From positions 2,108,001 through 2,172,000 of the forward strand of contig JANTQA010000029.1 of NCBI GenBank assembly GCA_027625915.1: a stretch of DNA of 64,000 bases, written 5' to 3'. This stretch comes from Anaeramoeba flamelloides (Eukaryota > Metamonada > Anaeramoebidae). Positions within the stretch are counted from its first letter, which is position 1, and every line of letters starts with the position of its first letter. A program made the translations under genes and the position numbers. The notes beneath the pieces are model-generated. The model was not told the origin of the DNA. It worked only from the letters and a program-made list of their open reading frames with translations, and did no database searches. Of the stretch, positions 37,015 to 50,690 are shown piece after piece.

Positions 37015-37871
37015 TTACTTATCAACCATCGAGTGTAATTTTAAAAAAAATTTACACAATCTATTAATTTTTTTTAAAAAAAATATGGTAAAAAGGACAA
37101 TACAGCTAATATTGTTCTTTTCTTGGTAAAAGGAACAGATATAAACGAATAATTTTACGATTTGAATTTTTTCAAATTTTTCTTTGATTTTCCGGTTGAC
37201 ATGACCAGAAATTTTAAAAAAAACATACAACCAAGAATTTTTTTTAAAATAGTAAATTTTTAGAAGAGGATGGAAAACTATTAAAAAACTCAAGGGAATT
37301 CAAAATGTATTTTATTTTAACATTTGTTTACTTATCCATTCTTTTGATTTTAATTTTTTTAAAGAAAAAAAAATGTCGATAATATAAAATCAATAGTTAA
37401 AAAGTTCATCAAATTCATAAATTGTTATTTTTTAAAAAATTGAATTTTGAGGAAATTTTACAATAAAATCTCAGTAACTATATGTCTACTACATCTCGAA
37501 GATATCACCTCTTTTTACACTCCCATAATATATTTAGATATATCTAAGTTGTGTTATAGGACCGCTTCGTTGTATAAGAGATATATTAAAATAATATTTT
37601 ATTTTTTTTTTTTTTTTCTTATTCCAGAATTGTAATAATATTCAATGTAATTTTGTATTATTTGCTTTCAAGTATTTTTTTTTCTAAGGAGTTTGTAATA
37701 TATTAAACTTTTAGTTTACAGTTTGAAATCTTTTTAATATATATATATATATTTTTTTTGTTTTCTTGATCAAAATAAACTAAAAATTGAAACAATATTT
37801 ACTAAATTAATTAAATTTATGATTTATTTATTTAAACAAAATAAAAAAATATTTGAATGACTAATCATTTT

Positions 37872-40800
37872 TTACATATTTTTTTTTCTATGCATTGTAT
37901 TTGATCCAAAAATTTGCATTGAAAAGTTTCTTTCATTAAAATTGTTTGTTTGATTATTAATAAATTGTTGGTTATGTTTTTGATTAGTATTTTTTCCAAA
38001 TGAATTTGGTTGAAATTGTGATCCTTTGAATTGCTTCATCATTAATGGATTAAAATTACTAATTTGATTTCCCAATCCTTTTAAAAAGGGATTAATACCA
38101 CCAGTTTGTTGTAACATTGAGTTAAGCATAAAACCTTGATATAAAAGTTGTGGTGGTAATTGCGGTGTTAATTGTGGCGGTAATTGTGGCGGTAATTGAG
38201 GTGGTAATTGAGGTGGTAATTGGGGTGGAATCTGAGGTGGAAGGTGAAGTGGAATTTGGGGGTGTAGCTGTGGATGTAGTTGTGGGGGTAGTTGTGGGGG
38301 TAGTTGCAGTGGTAATTGTGGTGGTAAACTTGGTGTAAAAAGTGGGAATGGGTTTGGAATGATTCCAATATTGTTGTTAGAAGTATTTATATTATTGTTT
38401 GTGGATTTTTGGACTTTGCCTACTTTTAAATTTCTTCCTGCTAAAAAATAGCCATTCATTTGTTTGATGGCCATATCTATTGATTCTTGATTCTTGAATT
38501 CCAAAAATCCATATCCTTTATGTGTCTCGGATTCAGTGTTGTGCATTAATTTAAAAGATTCAATTGGTCCAAATTGCTTAAAGACACTAACAATATCATT
38601 TTCATCAAGGCTCCATTCAATGTTACCAACGTATATTTTATTATTGTTTTGGTTATTATTATCGTTGTTTTTATTTGATTTTATTTCAATTTTATTTGTT
38701 ATGTTTTGCTTTAAACTATGACGAGGTCTTCCTATTTTTAATTCTCTTTTTTTATTTTGTATTTTTTTTTTAATAGAAAATTAATAAAACAAAGAAATAG
38801 AATTAATAATTTTAATTTTTTCAATTATTATAATTTAATTGTAAATAAATTAGTGATAGAATAAAATATAGAAATATATATTCTGATTCAGTCAAAGGGT
38901 ATCAAATTTTTGTAGAGTGGCTGGCGTTTTGACTTTTTTTTTTTTTTGTTTTTTAATTTTTATCTATTATTTTATGTTTATTTTTCTCAAAGGAAATTGA
39001 TTTTTAAATTATTTTAAATAAAGATATTTGAGAATGGTTTGCCAATTCTGAAAAAAAAAAAAAATCAAATTATAATTACAATAGCACTTATTACAATTCT
39101 CTATTTTAAAACTCAAATAAGTAACTTTTTTTTTAATTTTTTTTTCAAATTTTTAACTTCATTTCAAAATGATAAACTAAAAAAAAAGGAATTGTTTTTA
39201 TTTTATAAAGAAATTTGAACTTGAATCACTACGAGGATAAAATAAATTATGAAAATTAAAGTTAGCCAAAACTGCATATTGGTTTCCAGTTATACATCTT
39301 TTATAAATTATTTTTTCAAAGTTATGATAATTTTATCTAATTAAGAAAAGATAGCTATTGAACAAATTAAGATTTAAATACCCCCCTTTTCAAAATTACT
39401 GACTTTTGGAAAAAAACTCTGTTTTTGGGGTATTTTTTTTTTTAAATAAGTTACGATGAATGAACTTTATATCGAACATTAAGATTGAAAAAAGAATAAG
39501 TGTTAAAACAATTTGCAGAAAAAAACCTGGAATATATATTAAAACTCAAACATGAAAAAAAATAAAATGATAAAAAATATTCTAAAAATAGGGAAAAAAT
39601 CAGTTTTTCAATTTAATTTAACAATATCTTTTGAAAGAAATATTTTGATTTTATTTTTAAAATTGAAAAAATATATTTCTTTTTAGACTATTAAAAAAAA
39701 TAGATTAAAATAATCTCTCCACTCAATTTAATAAAAATATCAAAAAATTTTAAAATTAAAAATGAAAAAAAATATTATTGAAAATTTTCATTTTTTTTTT
39801 CAATTCCCATTAATATCTAATAAAGTTGTAAACTTTTTTCAAAATTGTTATGTATAATAGTGTTTATTATGTGAGTGTATTTAAAAAATACAAAATTAAT
39901 GGATTTTTTTTGAAAAAATTTTCCGAGTTATGATGGATTGGTATAACTTCTTTTCAACACCTTTATAAATTATTATTAGAAGATTCAGGTAAAGAATCTA
40001 AGTGAAGTACACAGTGGGTGGAAAAGAACAATAAGAAAAATAAAAGTGAAAACAAAGCGTATTGTTTTTTACCTGAAAAATAATTTTGTAGATTTTTGGT
40101 GTGTTATTAGGGGATAGGTTATGTACTGGTTGGATAGGTTATATTAGTGCTGACTAACCTGGCCTAACATAAACTACTAAAAACCAGAAAAAAAATCAAC
40201 AAATTGGGAGTATTTTAAGCAAAAAGGTAAAAATACAGCTTTCTGTAAAGGATTTCAAAAAAAAAAGATCACGAGCGAGAATTCCATTTTAATATTTTGA
40301 TATTTTTTTATTAAAAATTTGTTTTCTAGAACTCTATTTCTTATTTATATATCCTAAAAAAATGTGATCAAAAAGTTTTAAAAAGTTTCTATAAACAAGT
40401 TGTTAAATTTCGTTTTGTCTATTTCGAGGACTTTATTGAAAAATTTTTTTTAATCACATTTTTTAAAACTATTTTATAATTATTTTTAGTTGTTTTTTTT
40501 TAAGGAAGTAGGTACATTTTAGCATTTTGAAAAAATTTAATTGTTACAACCTTACTGAAAAATATTTTTAGAGTGCCACCAGATATTGAAACTTTGAAAC
40601 CAAAACATCATTCACTACTCTATTTGTGAAAAGAAAACGAACCCAAAGTAATTCAGAGTTGAATCTTTAATTTTTCAATTTTTTGAACATTTTTGTTGAT
40701 TAAATTTTTGGTTTTATTAAATTTGGTTTTGGATCTAGAAATGTGTTTATACGAATGAGTGAAATTGATCAAGGAATGAACCAAAAAAAAAAAATAGACC

Positions 40801-43698
40801 CGTGAAGGTGTATATTTGAAACAAGTATTTTCTTTTCGAAGGCCAAACAGGAAAGAACACCTCTCCAAATAAATTTGTTGAAATCAAGAATGAAAAAAAA
40901 AAAAATCGATAAAAGTCTATTTTAGAAGATTGGTTTTCTTTATCTTCTTTATTTGGATGATTCCAAACAATTTATCACTTTAGATTTCTCACCGCTTTAC
41001 TATTTATTATTATTTTACAAAACATTTTTCTATGAAATTTGCTTTCAAAATTCATTTTTCCTTATTGTTATCAAACAATACCAAAACAAAGCATACTATT
41101 TCAAAAATTAAAGTAAATAGGTTGAATTCTCGGAATCAAAAAACAGTTATAAAAGATTCAAACCAAAATAAAATTGAAAATTTTAGAAAAAATTCAATTG
41201 GATATAGAATTATTTTGAATTTCTCAATTTAATGGAAAATAAATAATTATAAAACCAAACGAATTTCTCCAATAAATATTTATTTCTGAAGAGGGGTTTA
41301 AAAAATATCCTATTTTCTGAGCCAAGACTAGAATTAGACAAATTAAATGAAAATAGGATTTTTAATCATTTTGGAAATTCTTTAGAAATAAAAAAGTAAT
41401 TTGTTTCTCAAGTAAGTTTCCAAACAAAAATTATTCCCATGAAGAATTATAAATAAAACCAAATAGAGAATAAGTAATTGTATCAAATGTTATAGATAAG
41501 ATCAAGAAATAAATGATTTTTATTTATTTTTTCTTGATTAATCTTTTTCATTTTTTTGATTTCCATTTTTTAGTTGGTATGAAAATATATTATACTAGGA
41601 TATATTCCACTCTCGTATTTATTAAAATATCAATGTATTTGGTTAAAGAAATGATTTGAAGAATTCAGTTTCACATAAATGGTGGCACTCAAAATTTGAA
41701 AAATGTACTTACCCTCTTAATATCTATTATTTTCAAATTTAAAATTTTTGTTACTTCTCTTTAAAAGTTCAATAGAGATTAATCAAATTAATGAGAGAAC
41801 CATTTTCATTTTTAATCAGTTTTTCAAGAAACTTATCGCTTTTTCTGGGGTATTGTGATGAAACAATTCTTTGGAAATTGAAATCAAGTTTTTCTTTTAT
41901 TAATCGCAAAATGAAAGTATTTAGGGTAGTTTTATCAAAGGTTCAACTTGTGTAATACACTAAAAGGGTAAACATTTGTTTTTTTCATTACAGTGAATCC
42001 TGAATACAAGCAAGTATTTCTTTAATTACAGGTTAAATTAATTAGTGTATTTACCGATCTTAGGAATAACTTTGATCATGGTAGTATAGTAGTGAAAAAA
42101 ATACCTGAACATGAAAATAATCCCAACAGGGTTTTTAATTGTGAATATTGGGAAAATTGTTGTGTAATTTCTTTTATTTTCAATCAAATCCTTTTTATAA
42201 ATAACCAAATTTTCTATGAACCCAGCAATAAACCCCCCTAAAGTTCATTAAAGTGGGGTGTCTCTAGAATACTCAATTAATTGTGTGATATCCTAAGTAG
42301 ATCAACTTTTTTTATAAAAACAATCGAGTTTTATAAAGGTTTGCTCGAGTTTGGATAATGATAATTTTTATTCTTGTTTTTTGATTGATTGAATATCGTT
42401 TTGAACAAGTTTAATTACATTATTCATCATTCTAATAAGTGGGTGAGTTATAATTTTAAAAAGTTTGATTTCATAATGAAAGGATTTGTTTGAAAATAAA
42501 AGAAATTATACATCAATTTTCCTAAGATTCACAATAAAAAAAATCCTGTCAGTTATTTTTTTAACTACTTTATATCACTCTTGTGCCCAAGATCGACCTT
42601 TTCGGGTTCCAAAATTCTTCTACACCCCAAGAATAAAATTCGAACATGTTAATTGTTTGAAAATTCGCCGATGGTCGATCTTGCGGAAATAACTAAAATT
42701 GTTTAAAAATTTTTTTTGTTTGTTTGAAAATTTTTAATTTGCCATTCACCCAACTGTGGTAAGGAAGAGAAACCAATTTCTAAGGTTCACAGCCTGAGAT
42801 CGGAATATAATTTTTTAGAATAATTAAAAGTCGTTAATTAACAAATAAGCAGAAAATGGATTTTCCGCATTAGAAAATTATAACACAAGCAAATTAATCG
42901 ATCACCCCATTCAAAGATAAAGAAAGTGTACTTCAAAAAGTAAACTTTAATTTGAATATAAATTGTGTGTTTCTTCACTAAGATATAAGTTGTCCTTTTG
43001 TGTTGCAGAGTCTCATTTTAAAATAATAAAAAAAAAAATAAACAAAGAACAAAAGTAGTGTAATTACCTTCCGCCAAGAAAATGACCATTCATTTTGTCA
43101 AAAGCTTTTACCACAGAAGAGGAAGACTTAAAATTGATAAAACAAAATCCTTTATGACGAGTACTGTTATTTTCCTATTAATCAAAAAAAGTTAAATTTG
43201 AGTTAGTTTGCAAACCAAGACAAAAGAAAACAAAACTTTTTTTTAAAAATAAAAGAAAGACTGAAAGGATCAAAAAAAGGCAGGGAAAAGTTTCCATACT
43301 AATGGCATCCAAATGTGATCAATTTCACCACACGAAGAAAAGAGTTCATGTAAAGTTTTTTTTTTAGTAGCAAAATCAATATTGCCAACATAAAGTTTAC
43401 AATTTTGTTCATCGCCTTCTTGATCCTCGGGGACTATTAAATTTGAATTTTCTAATTGCTTGAACTTGTAATTTGAAAAAGAGATCTTGGTTTGTTTGCG
43501 TTTCTTTGTGGTCAACTCGTTTAATTCTTCTGATGATTCAGAAGTTAAGATTTGTTGTGTTTTTTTGAAAGGATGTTCATCAGAAGAGGACGAAAAAGAT
43601 GATGGTAATTGTTCCTTGGATCTTTTTAAGGGTTCTGTTTCGTCAATTTCATACCCGTCGTTTTTGAATATATTTTTGTTTAAAGAAAAGCTCATCAC
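37872..43698 (-). CDS. PUF60/FIR-like two-RRM splicing factor, three exons
   Basis: Predicted nuclear RNA-binding protein related to PUF60, a poly(U)-binding factor acting with U2AF at 3' splice sites. Exons: 43698-43300, 43174-43068 and 38745-37872; introns start GTATGG and GTAATT and end AATAG and AAAAAG. Splicing phases agree and yield 459 residues. RRM1 has RNP2 LYVGNI (102-107) and, across the first splice, RNP1 KGFCFINF (141-148). The second splice restores LGGRELKIGRPRH, matching LGGRNIKVGRPSN of PUF60. RRM2 has RNP2 IYVGNI (206-211) and RNP1 KGYGFLEF (245-252), then LKVGK. PUF60's C-terminal UHM domain is absent; instead there is a repeated L-P-P-Q tract (about 307-373) and an Asn-rich tail. 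The 4.3 kb intron contains mobile elements. Confidence 0.85.
38150..38340 (-). repeat. 12-bp coding minisatellite (LPPQ repeat)
   Basis: About sixteen imperfect 12-base units encoding L/I/H-P/H-P-Q, inside the last exon of the PUF60-like gene. The plus strand is strongly G/T-rich here. Unit number is likely to vary between alleles. Confidence 0.85.
39225..39960 (-). mobile_element. Dispersed element, repeat family B (uninterrupted copy)
   Basis: Reverse complement of this ~735 bp interval is collinear with 9833-11335 once two later insertions there are removed. It lies within the long intron of the PUF60-like gene. Ends are not clearly inverted and no coding region is seen, so its class is open. 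Confidence 0.65.
42085..42570 (+). mobile_element. Foldback/TIR element, repeat family A (complete copy)
   Basis: Arms of about 105 bases (42085-42195 and about 42470-42570) are inverted copies. Shared blocks include GAAAAAAATAcCTG at the ends, TTTTTAATTGTGAAT, GGGAAAATTG (one base different in the other arm) and TAATTTCTTTTATTTTCAA. The interior matches 23560-23800 and, inverted, 9720-12020. Located in the long intron of the PUF60-like gene; no coding capacity. Confidence 0.75.
42588..42683. other. GC-richer segment closed by an 11-bp stem
   Basis: CAAGATCGACC at 42588-42598 and its exact complement GGTCGATCTTG at 42673-42683 enclose 74 bases with several G/C-rich patches (TTTTCGGGTTCC, TACACCCCAAG). 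This could be a structured RNA or a small element end. It lies in an intron, immediately beside a family-A element. Confidence 0.35.
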
Positions 43699-46600
43699 AA
43701 TACAAAAATTTATTTTTTGAAATGTGTACTTGATTGGTAAAAAAAAATGATTATTTTGAGAATAATTATTGATTTGACTAAACTCCGAGATCGAGTCAAA
43801 GAATAGACATTTAATTCTCTAAAAATCAATCTTAATTATTTTCATTTTTGTTCAATACTTTGTATTTTATTTGAAGACTTTTTTTATGAAATATTTCTTA
43901 ATAAAAATTTATCTCAAAGTAAATTAAGGTTTACAGGCACTGCTAATTGAAAAAAACGATTATCTTGTATTTGGTCTGAGTACTTGTTAGTTTGGTTCTT
44001 AATTCATCTTATTTCAACTTGGTATGGGTTAAAAAAGTAGTACAAAAAGACAATTTTTGGTATTTTTATTTTAATCTTTTTTGAAATCTGAATTGAAGTC
44101 CAAAAGACAAATATATTGGTAGGAAAGTTATAAAAAAAATACAACTCTGGGTTTTCAATCTCGGTTTTTATTAATGTTGATTATAAACTATATTCAAAAT
44201 TTTATACACGGTTTAAAGGGTTTAAAGAATTTCAATAACACACTTTAAATTTATTTGGAAAGAATTTTGATTTTACAAACAATTTCATTTTTTGTCTTTT
44301 TTGTTTTGTTTTCATTTCCTTTTTTGTAGTTACATAATCTCTTTCGTTAGATCTAGGACTTTTTTTTAAATGGTTGATAGAAGGTTAGTGTTGATTTTGT
44401 TTAATTGTAAAATCACATACAATTGGTAGATGGTATCTTTACATTTGATCGATCAACAATTGTTGGTGAAATTTCAACAAATCTACCAATACATTTTTTG
44501 TTCTGCTCGTTTAAGTATTTTGAATACACCTATTTTTATTTTTGAGTTTTGTATTTTTTTCTTTTATTTGGATTAAAGTGTTTGCTAATTAAAACATTAA
44601 TACTGTGCAACTTAAATGTTGTTTTATATTGAATATGGAAAAATACAATAAATTGGGTTTTATTTTGCCTATTTTTGATTTTAGGTGTGTCAAAATTTTT
44701 GGAATGGGATTTAGTTTGTGCTTTTGAATAAAAAATCTTTTTTTTAGATGATTATGTCTAAGGGAAATGATATTTTCAATTAAAAATAAAAAGAAATAAT
44801 TCATATCTGTGATTCAAATACTTTCCAATCAATTAAAGTTCAGACTTCAATTCAGATTTAAGATATAAAAAAAAATAAATTACTGATAATTCCATTATTT
44901 AAACACTTATAAAATTCATAATAAGTTGAAATTGGATCAGTTAAGAAACAAAATAACAAGTACTCAGACTAAATACAAATTAATCTTTTTTTTTTTTTCA
45001 AATCAAATGGGTTATTAACATTAAAGGTCGTTTAATTCTATCTTTTAAAATAACCGTACCCTTGAATTTGAAAAGATCTTTGAGTTTTTTAAACTTATAA
45101 GGGGTATTATAATTGAGCACACATAAAGCAAATTTTTCAATTGTTTTTTGGAATATCATAGTATTTGAATTTTAATGGAACTCCACTTAGCAAAAAATAA
45201 TGAAAAATTAATAAATTCTTATAATCTTAAATCTGATTTCAAATATCAAAGTTGGGTCCCTCAAAAAAAAAATAAATAAATGTTTACCAAAATATCAACT
45301 AAATTGAGGAGGAGTAAAATAAAAATAGAAATAAGAAGAAAAAAACCAAGTTCTAGATCCACCAAAATAATTAATATTTTCAGAGAAGGTTCTGAATTTT
45401 AAATCGGTCATATTCTTATACACCAGTTCATTTATATGGCGATGCTTAATCTAATAGCGTAGTATTTTAGAAAGATAAAATTATCTCTTTAGTAACAATT
45501 TTTTTTTAATAATCAATTTATTTTTAATTTTAAAGAAGGATCATTTCAGAAACAAAATAATTATAGATCTGAATTTAAATTGTAGTTGCTGTGAAAATTT
45601 CCAAAAAAATGGCTTAAAAAACTACGCCTAAAAAATACATCTTCAACACTTCATGAAAACTTTATGGTTCAAAAAAAAAATGTAACAAATAAAATTTACT
45701 AAATACACCAAAAAGGTATTTATATATAATATATATTTTTTGTTTCAATGTTCAATGATTTGTTATCTCCTTTGAACCAACTTTTTGTGAAAGTTTTGTT
45801 GTTCTAAATTCACAATTTTATTGTTTTCTTTTTCTTTGAAGTTGATCTGGAAATCTGACTTTAAACTTTTTCAAATAAAATAATGAAATTTTTGAAACTA
45901 ATTATTGTTGCTTGTTACGAAAATTTTTTTCCCATTTATTACATAAAAACTTATTCTATGAACTAGTAGACCCGTTTGTGTGTTTACTATTCCAAGAATC
46001 AGAAACATCTTTTTCTAATTCTCAATTTAGAAAATTTTGTTGTTTACTTGTTTTTGAATATTAAAGTGAAAAATTATTTCTCTTCTTTTTCACTTTTTTT
46101 TAGCTGAAACAAGAACAACTTTCAAGAAACAAATTGTGATTTGTCATTCTCTAATTGTGTATTTGGTTCTTTTTTATAGTATTTATTGAGCGAACTAACA
46201 AATCAAATTAATAGTCTTTTCAAAATTAAACTGTTAATAGTGGTATTTGAATTAAAAAGGGAATAATTTTCGCTGCATTTTCCACATTTTTCTTGAAGAA
46301 AAAGAATTTTTAAAACGAGGTGGGTCGTAATTGAAAAACTCAATTTAAAAAAAAATTAGAAAATGAAGTGAAAATTTTTTCCCATTTATATTGGAAAAAT
46401 TAGAAATTGACAGAAATTTGATCACATTTCCAATTTAAATAACTGGTTCTCTAAAAATAAAGTTTGTACCAATCAAGACGATTTTTTGAAGAAAATTCAT
46501 GAAATTAAGTTTTCTAAATTGAATTTCTTTCCTCACTTCCAAAAAAGAATTGGTTTTCATGATTTATTAAACAAAATTAACTTTTTTGAAAAATCAGTTA

Positions 46601-47163
46601 ACATTTGAAATAAAAAGGAAAAAAAATTAAAAATTGTTGATTGTGAGGATCAACAAAAATGAAAGAACACAAAAAACAATTAGTAAAAAAAGTAGAATGA
46701 ACCTTTTAATTGGGTTGAAGGTTTTTGCTTTTGACTTTTTGGTATCCCATACAAGACTAGTTTTTTGTTTATTTTACCCATCTCATTTTATTTTTGTCGA
46801 ATTAATAAGTTTTATGACTTGAAAAGTGTTAAATTGGTATATTTATTATTTTGTTTCTTCTACCTTTTGATCTGAACACTTCAAATTTCAAAAAAAAAAA
46901 AAATTTTTCTAATTTTGTCAGAATTTTTTTTTCAAAAAAAAGGAGGAAAAAAGCAAACAAATTCATACACTTAAGTTTGTCATTTAATTTAATTCCCAAA
47001 ACCATTTAATCATTTTTTTTCTTTTAAAGTAAGTCTTTTTTCTTTTAATTTTTGTATTTTTCTTTTTTTTTTTTGGATACAGACTGTTTTAACAATTTTA
47101 ATCTCTTCTTGCTTTTTTATAAAATTACAAACAAAAATTTAAACAAAGGTATAACACTTTCAC
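43699..47163. other. Spacer between divergent genes, with a long-TIR element
   Basis: Lies between the PUF60-like gene (leftward) and gdhA (rightward). Contains the family-D element (43950-44998); otherwise AT-rich with no convincing gene. Promoters of both genes must lie within it; no specific motif was recognisable. Confidence 0.5.
43950..44998. mobile_element. ~1.05-kb long-TIR element, repeat family D
   Basis: The outer arms, about 43950-44105 and 44848-44998, are inverted copies. Matching blocks include CTGAGTACTTGTTAGTTTGG against CCAAACTAACAAGTACTCAG-like sequence (a few mismatches) and AAATCTGAATTGAAGTC against GACTTCAATTCAGATTT (perfect). The interior (44190-44800) is shared with 14708-15350. 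No transposase frame, so non-autonomous. Confidence 0.7.
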
Positions 47164-48864
<1,701 letters not shown>

Positions 48865-49022
48865 AACAACTCAAATTTTTTTTTTTTTTAAATCAATCAA
48901 TTGGAATAAGAAAATAATTATTTAATTTTTAATTTAATTAATCTCTAAGTTTTTTGAAAACAACAAAAAAAAAAATAAAATCCGATTTATTTTCTACTCA
49001 CCATAGAGAACTCCAAAAAAAA

Positions 49023-49026
<4 letters not shown>

Positions 49027-49053
<27 letters not shown>
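49027..49053. repeat. (TA)n microsatellite
   Basis: About 13 TA units downstream of gdhA. A shorter (TA)n tract occurs at about 51748-51765. Confidence 0.9.
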
Positions 49054-49057
<4 letters not shown>

Positions 49058-50560
49058 TTTAGTTAAGAAATTTCGGTACAATTTATAAATATATATGTAT
49101 TCTTTTTTTTCTTTTTTTTATTTTTAAACCATTTTCCAGTCAAAGGGGTCCAGTTAGAATGAGTGAATTACATGTGTTTAAAAGGGTTTGAATCGATATT
49201 AGAAGAAAAATTTTATTTTGGAAATTTCAAAATCGAAATCATTTTTTCTTTTGTTTTACTTTTTATCTTTTTTTTTTTTTTTCGATTTTCTTATGACCTT
49301 ATTCTTTTGCAATTTTTTTTTTTATTACAAGATTGATAGTCATTTGGTAAAAACATGCTACTCTAATGTTACTGAAACATTGGAAATGATTGTAGAGAAA
49401 TCATATTGATTTTTATTAGAATTTTATTTGATCTTCAGTAGAAGATCAAAATAAACGTGTTGATTGTTTTTCTCAATAGAAGTAACCTAAGAATTTGAGT
49501 TTTTCAAATTTTTCAGAAAATTTCTTGAATTTTTAGTTTTATTTCATATTTGGTATCGACTATCCATCTGCTTGCATTATTCTACTTATTTTTTATTAGT
49601 TCTTCAAATGGTCAATTGTAAAAATAATTGATATTTGAAAAAAAAAATATGCAACTTTGAATGAAAAATTGTTTTGAAGAAAAAAAATTAATTTTATCTA
49701 CTTTTTTATTAAGTTTAAAATAAAAGATTTAAATAGATATTTTTGTACTAATAAATTAATTTTCTTAATAATCTAAAATCTGAATCTGAATTATAATAAA
49801 AAGTCCCAAATAGTTCAAAGATAAAGTAGATTTATTTTTTTTTTGTTTTTTTTTCGATAATGGAAAAAAAAATTATTATTCTTTTTTAAATTTTCTTCAA
49901 AAGATTTTTATTTTTTAATTTTTTAAAATAGAAATTTTAAACGAATAACAGTAATTCAAAACTCGAGATATATATTGATTAACAATAACTATCAAACAAC
50001 GTTGTTAATTTTAGGATAATAAATAAATATAATAAAAAAATATAATACTGGGAAAATTTTATTTTTTTTTTTAGAAACAAAATTTTATTAAATATTGAAT
50101 TAAAATAAATAACAAAAATATTTCTTTTGACCAAAATTAAAATTTTAATTAATATAATTTTCTAAAACATTTATTTAAGTAAAAAAAAATGATTTAAAAA
50201 AAAAAATTAAACAATAATTACATTTAATACATTACAATTAAACCGATAAAAACAGTTTTAATAGAGAAAGCAATTAACACCAAATTTTTAATAAAATATA
50301 AAAAAACTGTCAAATATTATTCGAATATAATAAAATAACTGCAAAAACAAACCATTTTTTTTTTGATTTTTTTTTTAGTAAAAAAAGTTTGAAAAAAAAT
50401 TTATATATCGTTTTTTTAATCAATATTAATCCAGATCTTTGAAATTTATTTTTAAATTATACTACTGTACTTGATAATAATACTTATTTTACCTCTAGAT
50501 TTTGAAAAGTCAAAAATTAAAAAAATAATAACAATTAAAAGACTAAAAATAATTATGTAT

Positions 50561-50690
50561 TTATTGTTGGAAGAAGCGCAAATTATACCCTAAATGTTCT
50601 TTTACTTATATTTACTTAAAAGCAATTTTAGATAAAATCTTAGATTTCTAGATTCTTCAAGGGAAGAACACATCCAAAATTTTTTTATGT
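50561..50690 (-). mobile_element. LINE 3'-end fragment (diverged)
   Basis: Plus strand reads GGAAGAAGCGCAAATTATAC followed by sequence parallel to 6248-6330, then an internal deletion and a piece like the 6430-6460 region (GGGAAGAACACATCC). A decayed minus-strand copy of the same LINE 3' end. Confidence 0.6.

Larger units (their letters stand above)
33948..37871. other. AT-rich spacer with small inverted repeats
   Basis: No convincing gene. Contains the inverted repeats at 35474-35630 and 36820-37014 and (TA)n near 37740. A G-rich patch (TTGGAGGGGGGGTAG) lies at about 34084-34098, upstream of the coiled-coil gene. Open frames around 36777-37293 arise from the inverted repeat and its surroundings. 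Confidence 0.5.

Noticed and set aside
38150-38368. Val/Glu-rich and His/Tyr-rich frames overlapping the PUF60-like last exon
   Set aside because: They are other-frame readings of the 12-bp LPPQ minisatellite.
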